Assembly (NCBI GenBank): GCA_026709625.1
Contig: JAPOSR010000011.1
Coordinates: 1 to 33,576, forward strand
DNA: 33,576 nucleotides
Origin: Chloroflexota bacterium
GTDB lineage: Bacteria > Chloroflexota > Anaerolineae > Aggregatilineales > Phototrophicaceae
Reading direction: 5' to 3'
Shown here: positions 21,364-29,273 of the stretch, in pieces
Layout: each line of letters opens with the position of its first letter
Position numbering within the stretch: position 1 is the stretch's first letter
Program-made: the position numbers and the translations under genes
Notes under the pieces: generated by a model
Seen by the model: the letters and a program-made list of their open reading frames with translations, nothing else
Told to the model about the DNA's origin: nothing
The model's database searches: none

Positions 21364-22440
21364 ATGGCAGCCGAGCGCATGACCCTCTCGCAATTCTTAG
21401 CCAAGCGCCGGGGCCGCCGCCGCCCCGATACCTCCGATTTGCTGACCTACCTGTACCTGACAGTCGGCACGATTTTGATGTTCGGGCCTGTGTTGTGGCT
21501 GGTGGCATCGTCTTTCAAAACGCAGGCCGGCTTGGTCAAATACCCACCGCCGCTGCTGCCCTATCAGCAGGTCCAGGTCGAGGTGGACGGCTTTGACAAA
21601 GCGCTGCCACTCTTTGAAGTCACTCTGGAAGACGGCGCGACTAAAGAGCTGGCGCAGATCCGCCGCGTGGGCATCGAGGCGCGCATGATCGACCCTGCCA
21701 ATCCCGAAGCTGGCGAAATCACGGTCAACATCCGCCAGCGCAGCCCGGTCGAAGAGGTCAAGCTGGCTTGGGAAAATTACCTCGATCCACTGATTGAGCT
21801 GGACAATTTCGACTTCTTCACCTACCTGAAGAACAGCGTTATCGTAACCAGCGTCGCCACTGTCATCACCCTGGTCATCAACAGCATGGCGGCTTTTGCG
21901 CTGAGCAAATACCAATTCAAAGGGCGCGATGCCATCTTCGTGCTCTTTATCTCGACCCTGATGATCCCCATCACCGTGATTTTGGTGCCGGTCTTCTTGG
22001 TTATCACGAGTATCGGCTGGAAGAACAACCTGTGGGGCGTCATCATTCCCGGCGCAGCCACGCCCACCGGCATCTTTCTATTGCGCCAGTACATGCTGAC
22101 GATACCTGACGAGCTGCTGGATGCCGCGCGCATTGATGGAGCCAGCGAGTGGCATATCTATTGGCGCATCATCTTGCCACTGGCGCGTCCGGCGCTGGCG
22201 GTGCTGGCGATCTTTTCGGTGATGTGGCGCTGGAATGACTTCTTGTGGCCCCTTATCGTGCTCAGCCAAAACGACTACTTCACCCTGCAAGTCGGGCTGA
22301 ACGCGTTCCAGGGCGAGCTGCAGATACAGTGGCATTATGTATTGGCGATGACTGTTGTGACCTTGCTGCCGATTACGTTGGTCTTCGCCTTTTTGCAACG
22401 GTTCATCACCACTGGCATCGCCACCACCGGCTTGAAATGA
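21364..22440 (+). CDS. sugar-type ABC transporter permease (MalG-like) with periplasmic insert
   Basis: 358 residues, against about 275-300 for typical MalG-family proteins. Helix 1 is at about 29-50; the following periplasmic loop carries an extra ~65-75 residues (about 65-135: VQVEVDGFDKALPLFEVTLE and onward) predicted to be mostly beta strands. The permease core resumes at YLKNSVIVTSVATVITLVINS, and the EAA loop is AARIDGASEWHIYWRIILPLARPAL. The insert is positioned to touch the binding protein, as the P2 loop of MalF does in E. coli, although here it is in the other subunit. The ATG at 21364 follows the MalF-like gene by 12 bases. Confidence 0.9.
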   Translation: MAAERMTLSQFLAKRRGRRRPDTSDLLTYLYLTVGTILMFGPVLWLVASSFKTQAGLVKYPPPLLPYQQVQVEVDGFDKALPLFEVTLEDGATKELAQIRRVGIEARMIDPANPEAGEITVNIRQRSPVEEVKLAWENYLDPLIELDNFDFFTYLKNSVIVTSVATVITLVINSMAAFALSKYQFKGRDAIFVLFISTLMIPITVILVPVFLVITSIGWKNNLWGVIIPGAATPTGIFLLRQYMLTIPDELLDAARIDGASEWHIYWRIILPLARPALAVLAIFSVMWRWNDFLWPLIVLSQNDYFTLQVGLNAFQGELQIQWHYVLAMTVVTLLPITLVFAFLQRFITTGIATTGLK

Positions 22441-22566
22441 CCGACGCGCGATTTGCCTGTGCGCCTGCGAGGCATCGGTCCGCCACTCGCAGCTGTCGCT
22501 CTATTCAAAATTGTGGCGAATCTCGCTATGCTAAGCGCCATTGTCTGGGCGCGGCTGGGGGTATGT

Positions 22567-23586
22567 ATGACACTCAAACTGGGCATTATTGGCGCGGGTC
22601 GCATCGGGCGCGTGCATGCCGACACACTGACCGCGCGCGTGGCTGGCGCAGAGGTATCGATAATCGCCGATATTCATGCGCCATTCGCCCAGGCGGCCGC
22701 GGGCGCATTCGGCATTCCCGCGCACACCGCCGACCCCGCCGCGCTCTTTGACCTGCCCGAGCTAGATGCGATCGTCATCTGCAGCTCGACCGATACCCAC
22801 ACGCGCTTCATCAAAGCAGCTGCGCGAGCGGGCAAACACATCTTCTGCGAGAAGCCAATCGCGCATGACCTGGCGGAAATCGACGCGGCGCTGGCGGCTG
22901 TGGAATCGGCCGGCGTGCAGCTGCAAATTGGCTTCAACCGCCGGTTTGACGCCAACCACATTCGTTTGAAGCAGGCTGTTGACAGTGGCGAGGTCGGCGC
23001 GCCGCATCTACTGCACATCATCAGCCGCGACCCTGCCCCGCCACCCATCGACTACATTGCCGTATCTGGCGGCTTGATGATGGACATGATGATCCACGAC
23101 TTTGACATGTGCCGTTTTCTGCTGGGCGAAGTGGTCGAGGTCTTCGCCATGGGCGCTTGTATGGTCGATCCAGCTATCGGCGCGGCTGGCGATATCGACA
23201 CCGCCAAGGTCATGCTGCGCTTTGAAAATGGCGTCATCGGCAGCATCGAAAACAGCCGCCAAGCCGTCTATGGCTATGACCAGCGCGTGGAAGTCTTTGG
23301 CAGCCATGGCGCCGCCAGCAGTGGCAACCGCCACGCCAATGCCGTGACGCTCAGCGATGGGCGCAGCGTGCGCCGCGACCTGCCCATGAACTTCTTCATG
23401 GATCGCTATATGGATAGTTATGCCGCCGAGATGGCTGCGTTTGTGCTCGCCATTGCCAAAGACCAGCCCGTGCCGGTCAACGGCAATGATGGGCGCGCGC
23501 CGGTGGTGATGGCAAAGGCGGGCATGCGCTCGCTGCGCGAAAATCGACCGGTGCGCCTGGACGAAATTGCCGGAGCTTTATCTTGA
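22567..23586 (+). CDS. iolG: inositol 2-dehydrogenase (Gfo/Idh/MocA family)
   Basis: 339 residues from the ATG at 22567; the longer 22453 reading is rejected because the Rossmann fold begins at once with LGIIGAGRIGRVHAD (GxGxxG at 9-14). The catalytic set matches IolG: EKP with K96, then MDMMIHDFDM with D173 and H177, close to K97, D172 and H176 of the Bacillus enzyme. Other IolG signatures are GFNRRFDANH, ISRDPAPPP, and NSRQAVYGYDQRVEVFGS. It oxidises myo-inositol to 2-keto-myo-inositol with NAD+. It lies 126 bases after the MalG-like gene, with a possible extra -10 (TATGCT) in the gap. A related cyclitol or sugar as substrate is possible. Confidence 0.85.
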   Translation: MTLKLGIIGAGRIGRVHADTLTARVAGAEVSIIADIHAPFAQAAAGAFGIPAHTADPAALFDLPELDAIVICSSTDTHTRFIKAAARAGKHIFCEKPIAHDLAEIDAALAAVESAGVQLQIGFNRRFDANHIRLKQAVDSGEVGAPHLLHIISRDPAPPPIDYIAVSGGLMMDMMIHDFDMCRFLLGEVVEVFAMGACMVDPAIGAAGDIDTAKVMLRFENGVIGSIENSRQAVYGYDQRVEVFGSHGAASSGNRHANAVTLSDGRSVRRDLPMNFFMDRYMDSYAAEMAAFVLAIAKDQPVPVNGNDGRAPVVMAKAGMRSLRENRPVRLDEIAGALS

Positions 23587-23602
23587 ACGATGACTTGGTT
23601 GC

Positions 23603-23818
23603 ATGACCGCGTATGAAAGCACATTGAATACCTGGTTGGCGGCGGCTTATGACGCTCTCTGCGAGTCCACGCTGCCGCAAATCATGCAAGACGAAACCCG
23701 CCTGGCGCTGGACCGCGTCGTGGCCGAGTCGTTGGGCATCGCCCCCGAAATCACCGCCAGCATCCGCCGCGAGCTATCCCGCGAGCCATCAATTACGGGC
23801 AAGCCCTATGAAACCTAA
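23603..23818 (+). CDS. small hypothetical protein between iolG and the iolC-like gene
   Basis: 71 residues, ATG at 23603, 16 bases after iolG and 63 before the kinase gene, same strand. No clear ribosome site. The sequence is helical, with ALDRVVAESLGIAPE and a REPSITGKPYE end. That ending faintly resembles the C-terminal tails of some N6-DNA methylases in this phylum, so it could be a remnant of a longer gene, but the match is weak. It has no membrane helix or signal peptide. Function unknown; its place inside the operon is the only context. Confidence 0.5.
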   Translation: MTAYESTLNTWLAAAYDALCESTLPQIMQDETRLALDRVVAESLGIAPEITASIRRELSREPSITGKPYET

Positions 23819-23881
23819 AGCAAAACAGGCTATTCTGTGTCTCTGCGCTGATTTCCGCTTCAGTATTTCTTGAGGGCAAGC

Positions 23882-24895
23882 ATGAACAAAACCTGGGACT
23901 CGCTGCACATGGGGCGCAGCTCCATCGACCTGTATGCCAACGACATCGGCGCGCCGTTCACCGAGATCGACAGCTTCGCGGCGTATGTCGGCGGCTCACC
24001 CACCAATATCAGCGTGGGCGCGCGGCGGCTGGGTTTGAAGACGGCGCTGCTGACCGCAGTCGGCGCAGACCCGGTCGGCGACTTCATCTTGCGCTTTCTG
24101 CAAAACGAGGAGGTCGAGACGAGCTTCATCCCGCGCAAGCCCGACCAGCGCAGCTCGGCTGTCGTGCTGGGCATCGAGCCGCCCGACAAATTTCCATTGG
24201 TCTATTACCGCGAAAATTGCGCCGACATCAATTTGACCATTGATGATGCCCTGGCCGCGCCGCTGACCGACTGCCGCGTCTTTCAGTTCGCTGGCACCAA
24301 CCTCAGCCTCGAGCCCAGTCGCAGCGCGACCATGCTGGCGGCCGAGATTGCGCGGGCGGCGGGGGCGCAGGTTGTCTTTGACATCGATTTCCGCCCCGAC
24401 CAATGGCACGATCTGCGCGCATTTGGCGTGGTGGCGCGCTCGGTCTTGCCCCAGGTCGATGTCGTCATCGGCACAGCGGACGAGATCAACGCGGCTGTCT
24501 TGCGCGACGAGGCGCAGATGCAGCTGACGCATTCGCAGATCTCCGATGCCAAGGTGGCTGGCGATACGGGCGCTGCCATCGCGTCCATGCTGGCTTTGGG
24601 TCCGGCCGCGGTGGTGGAGAAGGTCGGCGCGCAAGGGGCGAATATCCACCGACCGGCTGGCGATGTCATCAATGCGCCGGGCTTCCCGGTCGAGGTGATG
24701 AATATCCTGGGCGCGGGCGATGCCTTTGGCGGCGGCTTCATCTATGGCTTGGTGCGCGGCTGGGGCTGGTACAAGGCGGCGCGGCTGGGCAATGCCTGTG
24801 GCGCGATCGTGGTAACCGAGCATGGCTGCGCCAATTTTATGCCGACCATGCCCGAGGTCGAGGCGTTTGCAGCAGCCTATGGCGGACTGGAGTAA
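23882..24895 (+). CDS. iolC: PfkB-family sugar kinase, IolC-like (5-dehydro-2-deoxygluconokinase)
   Basis: 337 residues from the ATG at 23882, which has GAGGG 6 bases upstream; the TTG at 23870 overlaps that site and is unlikely. PfkB signatures are present: the N-terminal GGSPTNISVGARRLG box and the C-terminal NILGAGDAFGGGFIYG box with catalytic D280. IolC-type features are MGRSSIDLYANDIGAPF near the N-terminus, ENCADINL, and VFDIDFRPDQWHD. IolC phosphorylates 5-dehydro-2-deoxygluconate in inositol breakdown. Other iol steps (IolE, IolD, IolB, IolJ) are not in the window. A 2-keto-3-deoxygluconate-type kinase is the main alternative, but the IolC-like N-terminus argues against it. Confidence 0.82.
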   Translation: MNKTWDSLHMGRSSIDLYANDIGAPFTEIDSFAAYVGGSPTNISVGARRLGLKTALLTAVGADPVGDFILRFLQNEEVETSFIPRKPDQRSSAVVLGIEPPDKFPLVYYRENCADINLTIDDALAAPLTDCRVFQFAGTNLSLEPSRSATMLAAEIARAAGAQVVFDIDFRPDQWHDLRAFGVVARSVLPQVDVVIGTADEINAAVLRDEAQMQLTHSQISDAKVAGDTGAAIASMLALGPAAVVEKVGAQGANIHRPAGDVINAPGFPVEVMNILGAGDAFGGGFIYGLVRGWGWYKAARLGNACGAIVVTEHGCANFMPTMPEVEAFAAAYGGLE

Positions 24896-24939
24896 AAAAG
24901 CCCTCGCTTGGATTGTGAATGGCTGCGGTCAGTTTGCCG

Positions 24940-24972
24940 GGCAGCCACAGACTCTGTGTTTGGCGGGCTGCC
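24940..24972. terminator. possible hairpin terminator downstream of the iolC-like gene
   Basis: GGCAGCC at 24940-24946 pairs with GGCTGCC at 24966-24972, and inside it CACAG (24946-24950) pairs with CTGTG (24954-24958) around a 3-base loop. The stem lies 45 bases after the kinase stop and before the DinB-fold gene. There is no U-run, so termination would be weak or factor-assisted. Confidence 0.35.
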
Positions 24973-25019
24973 TGTGGTAAGAGTCTTGTTCGAGTCCACC
25001 TAAATCAAAGGAGCGTCTT

Positions 25020-25514
25020 ATGTCTGAAATGGCGATGTACCGCCGCTGGCAGCTGCATTCGATCGATAAGAACGTGCGTACCTTGCCGCGCCTCATCACC
25101 ACCATCGCCGACCCCGCCGCCTTCCAGAAGCGTGACCCCAGCGATGATGGCGATGGCTGGACGATTTCCGAGGTGCTGGGGCATCTGGGCGACTTTGAGC
25201 TGTACTTCGGCGCGCGGGCGCGTCACATTGGAGCCGGCGCCGAAGAGCCGCCACAGCCGAGCATGCGACCAGCCGAAGCCGTCGTGGCGCAGGGCTATGC
25301 GCAGCAAGACGCGGCGGATCTGCTGGAACGGTGGCGGGGGCTGCGCGCGGACAGCCTGGCTTTCTTCCTGTCGCTGAATGTGGAAGACGACGAGCTGTGG
25401 CAGGGCAGCGCGCCCTTTGGCGGCGGACCCTTCTCGCTGAACAATCAGCTGATTTTGACAGCCATGCACGACTGCGACCACATGAACCAGATCGTGAAGA
25501 TCATCGAGAGCTAG
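25020..25514 (+). CDS. DinB-fold (YfiT-like) putative metal-dependent protein
   Basis: 164 residues, ATG at 25020 with AGGAG 9 bases upstream. The fold is a four-helix bundle of the DinB/YfiT type, with the metal-ligand histidines in VLGHLGDFELY (about residue 55) and in the C-terminal HDCDHMNQIVKI. The insert WTISEVLGHLGD is typical of the DinB_2 group. Members include thiol-S-transferases (bacillithiol or mycothiol linked) and damage-inducible proteins; the biochemical role here is unknown. The stop lies 10 bases before the RarA start, so the two are probably co-transcribed. Confidence 0.83.
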   Translation: MSEMAMYRRWQLHSIDKNVRTLPRLITTIADPAAFQKRDPSDDGDGWTISEVLGHLGDFELYFGARARHIGAGAEEPPQPSMRPAEAVVAQGYAQQDAADLLERWRGLRADSLAFFLSLNVEDDELWQGSAPFGGGPFSLNNQLILTAMHDCDHMNQIVKIIES

Positions 25515-25524
25515 AGCCGCCGTC

Positions 25525-26730
25525 ATGCCCGATTCCCCCCAGCCCCTGGCCGAGCGCATCCGCCCGCGCGACCTGAGCGCATTCATCGGGCAAGCGCACT
25601 TGGTCGGGGCTGGCAAACCGCTCAACCGCGCCTTGCAGCAGCGCGCCGTGCCCAGCATGGTGCTGTGGGGTCCGCCCGGCGTCGGCAAGACCACCCTGGC
25701 GCGCATGATCGCCGATGCCGCTGACAAGCCATTTTACAACTTGTCGGCGGTCTCGGCGGGCAAGGCAGAATTGCGGGCTATCGTGAACTCGCTGGGGCGC
25801 GCGCCAGCCAGCCAGCCCGGGCTCTTCCATGCCGACGCAGCCCAACCCGCCAGCGCCATCCTCTTCTTGGACGAGATTCACCGCTTCAACAAGGCGCAGC
25901 AAGACTTCCTGCTGCCCTATGTCGAAGATGGCCGGATCACCCTCATCGGCGCGACCACCGAAAACCCCAGCTTCGAAGTCATTTCAGCGCTGCTTTCGCG
26001 CATGCAGGTCTTCACGCTGGCACCGCTAACGATCGGCGAGCTGGAGCAGATTATCGCCCGCGGAGCCGATGCCTTGCAGCTGGCGGTCATGCCCGAAGCT
26101 GCCGATTTCCTGGCAAATTATGCCAATGGCGATGCCCGCGCCGCGCTCAACCTGCTGGACAACGCCGCCCGCCTGTATCGCGCCGATGCCATCAGCGCCG
26201 AGCACCTGCGCGAGACTCTGCAATCAAAGCATCTGCGCTATGACAAAAGCGGCGAAGAGCATTACAACACCATCAGCGCCTTCATCAAAAGCATGCGCGC
26301 CAGCGACATCGACGCCGCGCTCTATTACCTGGCGCGCATGGTCGCTAGCGGCGAAGACCCCAAGTTCATCGCTCGCCGCATGGTCATCTTCGCCAGCGAA
26401 GACATCGGCATGGCCGACAGCGCCGCGCTGACCGTCGCCAACGATGTTTTCCGCGCGGTCGAGACGGTCGGCTTGCCCGAATGTCAGTTTCATCTGGCGC
26501 ACGGCGTGGTCTACCTGGCGGGCGCGCCCAAAGACCGCAGCGCCGGCCGCGCCTATTTTGATGCGCTGGAAGATGCCAAGCAGCGCGGCAACCTGCCCAT
26601 CCCGCTGCGCCTGCGCAATGCGCCGACGAGTCTAATGCGCGAGTTGGGCTATGGCAGGGATTATCAAGCCTACACAGACGATAGCCTGCTGCCGGAGGGG
26701 CTGAAAGGCAAAAGGTATTATCGGCGGTGA
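25525..26730 (+). CDS. rarA: replication-associated recombination protein A (RarA/MgsA AAA+ ATPase)
   Basis: 401 residues. AAA+ motifs are present: Walker A GPPGVGKTT (49-57), Walker B LFLDEIHRFNKAQQD (about 113-127), sensor 1 IGATTENPSFEV. The RarA-specific C-terminal half is clear: GEEHYNTISAFIKSMRASDIDAALYYLARM, then GEDPKFIARRMVIFASEDIGMAD. RarA acts at stalled replication forks and is related to clamp loaders and eukaryotic WRNIP1. The start ATG at 25525 has no ribosome site and probably depends on coupling to the DinB-fold gene 10 bases upstream. The restriction-modification island begins shortly after its stop. Confidence 0.95.
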   Translation: MPDSPQPLAERIRPRDLSAFIGQAHLVGAGKPLNRALQQRAVPSMVLWGPPGVGKTTLARMIADAADKPFYNLSAVSAGKAELRAIVNSLGRAPASQPGLFHADAAQPASAILFLDEIHRFNKAQQDFLLPYVEDGRITLIGATTENPSFEVISALLSRMQVFTLAPLTIGELEQIIARGADALQLAVMPEAADFLANYANGDARAALNLLDNAARLYRADAISAEHLRETLQSKHLRYDKSGEEHYNTISAFIKSMRASDIDAALYYLARMVASGEDPKFIARRMVIFASEDIGMADSAALTVANDVFRAVETVGLPECQFHLAHGVVYLAGAPKDRSAGRAYFDALEDAKQRGNLPIPLRLRNAPTSLMRELGYGRDYQAYTDDSLLPEGLKGKRYYRR

Positions 26731-26746
26731 GCCTGGATGGGGATGT

Positions 26747-26774
26747 TTGCATCGTGGTGAAGGGCGGGTATACT
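26747..26774 (+). promoter_or_regulatory. probable promoter of the restriction-modification operon
   Basis: TTGCAT at 26747-26752 and TATACT at 26769-26774 (five of six -10 bases) are separated by 16 bases. It lies between the rarA stop (26730) and the endonuclease start (26829), close to where base composition changes from G+C-rich to A+T-rich. Confidence 0.5.
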
Positions 26775-26828
26775 GGTACATGTTGTAGGACGTCTCCAAA
26801 GAATCTGCACAGGTAGCAGTGAGATTGT

Positions 26829-27521
26829 ATGGAGACCCATGGTGAACGAAAATGCCATATGGCAATCGTCGCAAGGACAACGATACAAACCGGCTACGGT
26901 ATAGGGAATAGACAAGTGAGCCAAGTCAGTGAGATAGCTCTAATCCACAAAGAGTTGAAAGAAATGCGTGAATTCTTCTCTAGAGTGATTCAAATGGTTC
27001 CAACGTTCAACGTCACTGATCCAAAAGTCTTGCCTTACGGACTTAAGCCTCACACAAGGTCTGTAAGCTGGATTGTTGAACAAGTAATAGTTCAGCAGGC
27101 CAAGTACAATAGCGCCGATTTAGGGGCAAAAGCAGTCGACTATGACCTTCCTGATACAAGTTTGTACGACTGTGTTGTTGATGGCCACGACGGCCATAGG
27201 TATTTTGTAAATGTGAAAATAACAAGTGCAGGCAAGAAGCAGAACAAAAACGATATAGCGGCAGTAGAGAAGTTATACAATCAATATGTGGCTGATCCAC
27301 ACTTTAGAATAATATATGCTGTATTTCGCTTTTCCTTCAATAACACAGAAATTCACTTTGATAAAGACGGGATTCATACATTCTCGCCACAGTTTTTGCC
27401 AATTTATGTAAATCCTAGAAACGACAAGATCCAAGCGTATTACTACGCTGACCCGCAAGAAAGAACACGCAGCGAGTTTCTTTCTCTATTAAGGGACAAG
27501 TCGAGGTCTATATCACTATGA
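26829..27521 (+). CDS. putative type II restriction endonuclease
   Basis: 230 residues from the ATG at 26829, or 220 from 26859; neither has a strong ribosome site. The best nuclease signal is LYDCVVDGHDGHRYFVNVKIT (split over residues 112-131), where D114 and K130 could be the D and K of a PD-(D/E)XK site, with E84 as a further candidate. The family and recognition site were not recognised. The identification rests mainly on the 4-base ATGA overlap with a DNA methyltransferase gene and on the shared A+T-rich composition. The order endonuclease first, methylase second, with no controller protein visible, is notable for safe establishment of such a system. Likely horizontally acquired. Confidence 0.65.
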   Translation: METHGERKCHMAIVARTTIQTGYGIGNRQVSQVSEIALIHKELKEMREFFSRVIQMVPTFNVTDPKVLPYGLKPHTRSVSWIVEQVIVQQAKYNSADLGAKAVDYDLPDTSLYDCVVDGHDGHRYFVNVKITSAGKKQNKNDIAAVEKLYNQYVADPHFRIIYAVFRFSFNNTEIHFDKDGIHTFSPQFLPIYVNPRNDKIQAYYYADPQERTRSEFLSLLRDKSRSISL

Positions 27522-28285
27522 TACGCTATAGTTTGTTCAACGAGGATTTCTTGACTGGTGTTGATAGGATTCAAGACCGATCTATTGACCTAGTTATCGC
27601 CGACCCACCATATGGACTAGGAAAGGACTATGGAAATGGATCGGATATGAAATCCTCTCATGAACTCATAAAATGGACAATCGATTGGGTTGATTTGGTT
27701 ATTCCGAAGCTAAAACACTCTGCGAGCATTTATATCTTTACAACCTGGAGACATTCACCAGAGATCTTTTCTGCCATGAAGAAGCGATTAACTATGATGA
27801 ATGAAATTATCTGGGACAGATGTGTACCCAGTATGGGCGGTTCGACGCGGCGATTTTCATCTGTACATGATACAATTGGATTTTTTGTCTTATCTCATAA
27901 AGAGTACTATTTCGATCTTGATGCAGTAAGGATACCATACGATCCAGAGACCAAGAAGGCTAGAACCCGATCCCGATTTGTTGGTAAGAAGTGGTTGGAA
28001 TTGGGTTACAACCCAAAAGATGTTTGGAGAGTATCTCGTTTGCATAGACTACATAGGGAGCGTGAAGACCATCCAACACAAAAGCCTCTAGAAATCATAG
28101 AGAGAATGGTGAAGGCAAGTTGTCCTGAAGGTGGTGTTGTCTTAGACCCGTTTTGCGGTTCAGGTACGACAATAGAAGCGAGTGTCAACAATAGGCGAAA
28201 TTGTATTGCGTTTGAAATAAATCCCAGATATTGCGAAATATCACAAAACCGCATCGAAACGAAGTACAGCAAGAGATTAGTTTGA
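27518..28285 (+). CDS. type II DNA methyltransferase, beta-class (N6-adenine likely)
   Basis: 255 residues. Motif IV DPPYGLGKDYG is at 29-39, before the SAM-binding motif I DPFCGSGTT (210-218), with HPTQKP at 185-190 and a motif X-like FEINPRYCEISQNRI at the end. This IV-to-I order defines beta-class amino-methyltransferases. DPPY (rather than SPPY) favours N6-adenine methylation, and the layout resembles YhdJ and M.HindIII relatives. It would protect host DNA from the endonuclease whose gene overlaps its start by 4 bases. Codon and base composition are clearly A+T-richer than the rest of the window. Target sequence unknown. Confidence 0.9.
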   Translation: MIRYSLFNEDFLTGVDRIQDRSIDLVIADPPYGLGKDYGNGSDMKSSHELIKWTIDWVDLVIPKLKHSASIYIFTTWRHSPEIFSAMKKRLTMMNEIIWDRCVPSMGGSTRRFSSVHDTIGFFVLSHKEYYFDLDAVRIPYDPETKKARTRSRFVGKKWLELGYNPKDVWRVSRLHRLHREREDHPTQKPLEIIERMVKASCPEGGVVLDPFCGSGTTIEASVNNRRNCIAFEINPRYCEISQNRIETKYSKRLV

Positions 28286-28469
28286 GTAATATGCGGCGAA
28301 TTGACTGTGAAAGCGTATGATTTTGCGACGAATAGCCGTCGATAACCGTTTCGCACTGCACATTGGCGATGCACCAGACAACGTTGCTCGTGCCTTGCTT
28401 GGCAGGACGATGACGCGAACTACGGTACATTTTGGCTCTATTCCGATACAGGCTCTTGTGTAATCCCCC
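28286..28469. other. non-coding gap right of the restriction-modification genes
   Basis: Composition returns from A+T-rich to intermediate over these 184 bases. One 48-codon plus-strand frame (28317-28463, ATG to TAA) contains DAPDNVARALLGRTMTR, faintly like the N-terminus of 3-methyladenine DNA glycosylase (VARDLLGK region). It is too short to be functional and may be a gene fragment or chance. No RNA gene or attachment site was recognised. Confidence 0.3.
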
Positions 28470-29270
28470 TCACTCCACCCGAAAGCTCACATGCCAGGGC
28501 ATCAAGCGCCGCTCGATCAGCAGCACCGCCAGATAAAAACCAATGCCGATGATCGACGCCATCATAATAGCGGTCCAGGCTTTGGCGAAATCAAAGGCCG
28601 AGGCTTCCTGCGTGATATAGACGCCCAGCGTGGCGCGCGGGCCTCCGAAAAATTCCGCCACCACCGCGCCGATTAAACTGAGCGCGCTGGCGACGCGCAG
28701 GGCGCTGAAAATATAGGGCAGGGCGTTGGGAATGCGCAGCTTCCACAATACCTCGCCGGGGCTGGCCGCATAACTGCGCATGAGCTCGAGCTGCCGCGCA
28801 TCGACCAGCGTCAAGCCGCGCACCGTGTTGATCATGGTGGGGAAGAATACGATGATCGCCACAATCGCCATCTTCGAGGCGGGGTTGGTGATGCCGAACC
28901 AGTTGTTCATAATCGGCGCGAAGGCGATAATGGGCACCGAATTGGCGGCGATGGCGAAGGGCATGGTCGCTTCGCTGAGAACAGTCCAGCGCGAAGTAAT
29001 CAACGCCACCAGCGCCCCGCCCCCACAGCCGATGACGAAGCCGCCAATCGCCTCCCAAAATGTCGCGCCGCTGGACTCGAAGAGGATCGACCGCTCGTCT
29101 GGCGCCAGCCACAAACCAACCTGATCGGCGAATTCGGCGAAGATGGCCGATGGCTTGGGCAGCAGAAATTGCTGAATGTCGAAAGCCACCACCAGCAGCT
29201 CCCAAGCCAGCAGCACAGCCACCGCCACAGCGATTGTCGGCAGATAAGCAGCGAGGCGGTCGCGCGTCAT
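28470..29270 (-). CDS. ABC transporter permease (SsuC/TauC/ThiX type)
   Basis: 266 residues, about six membrane helices. Helix 1 is followed by the family-typical FLLPKPSAIFAEF. The EAA-type loop reads ELMRSYAASPGEVLWKLRIPNALPYIFSALRVA, and VPIIAFAPIMNNWFG precedes it. This family imports taurine, sulfonates, nitrate, thiamine pyrimidine or related compounds. It starts 3 bases after the ATPase gene stop, so the two are tightly coupled. Together with the larger permease encoded upstream it could make a heterodimeric channel. No NMT1/SsuA-type binding protein is encoded next to it. Confidence 0.9.
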   Translation of the reverse strand: MTRDRLAAYLPTIAVAVAVLLAWELLVVAFDIQQFLLPKPSAIFAEFADQVGLWLAPDERSILFESSGATFWEAIGGFVIGCGGGALVALITSRWTVLSEATMPFAIAANSVPIIAFAPIMNNWFGITNPASKMAIVAIIVFFPTMINTVRGLTLVDARQLELMRSYAASPGEVLWKLRIPNALPYIFSALRVASALSLIGAVVAEFFGGPRATLGVYITQEASAFDFAKAWTAIMMASIIGIGFYLAVLLIERRLMPWHVSFRVE

Positions 29271-29273
29271 CGG

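Noticed and set aside
24900..25019. GTTCGAGTCC near 24988 looks like a tRNA T-loop
   Set aside because: The flanking bases do not form a T-stem, and no acceptor, D or anticodon arms could be built around it.
26829..28285. A third gene such as a controller protein in the restriction-modification island
   Set aside because: No additional open frame with a helix-turn-helix was found on either strand between 26731 and 28469.
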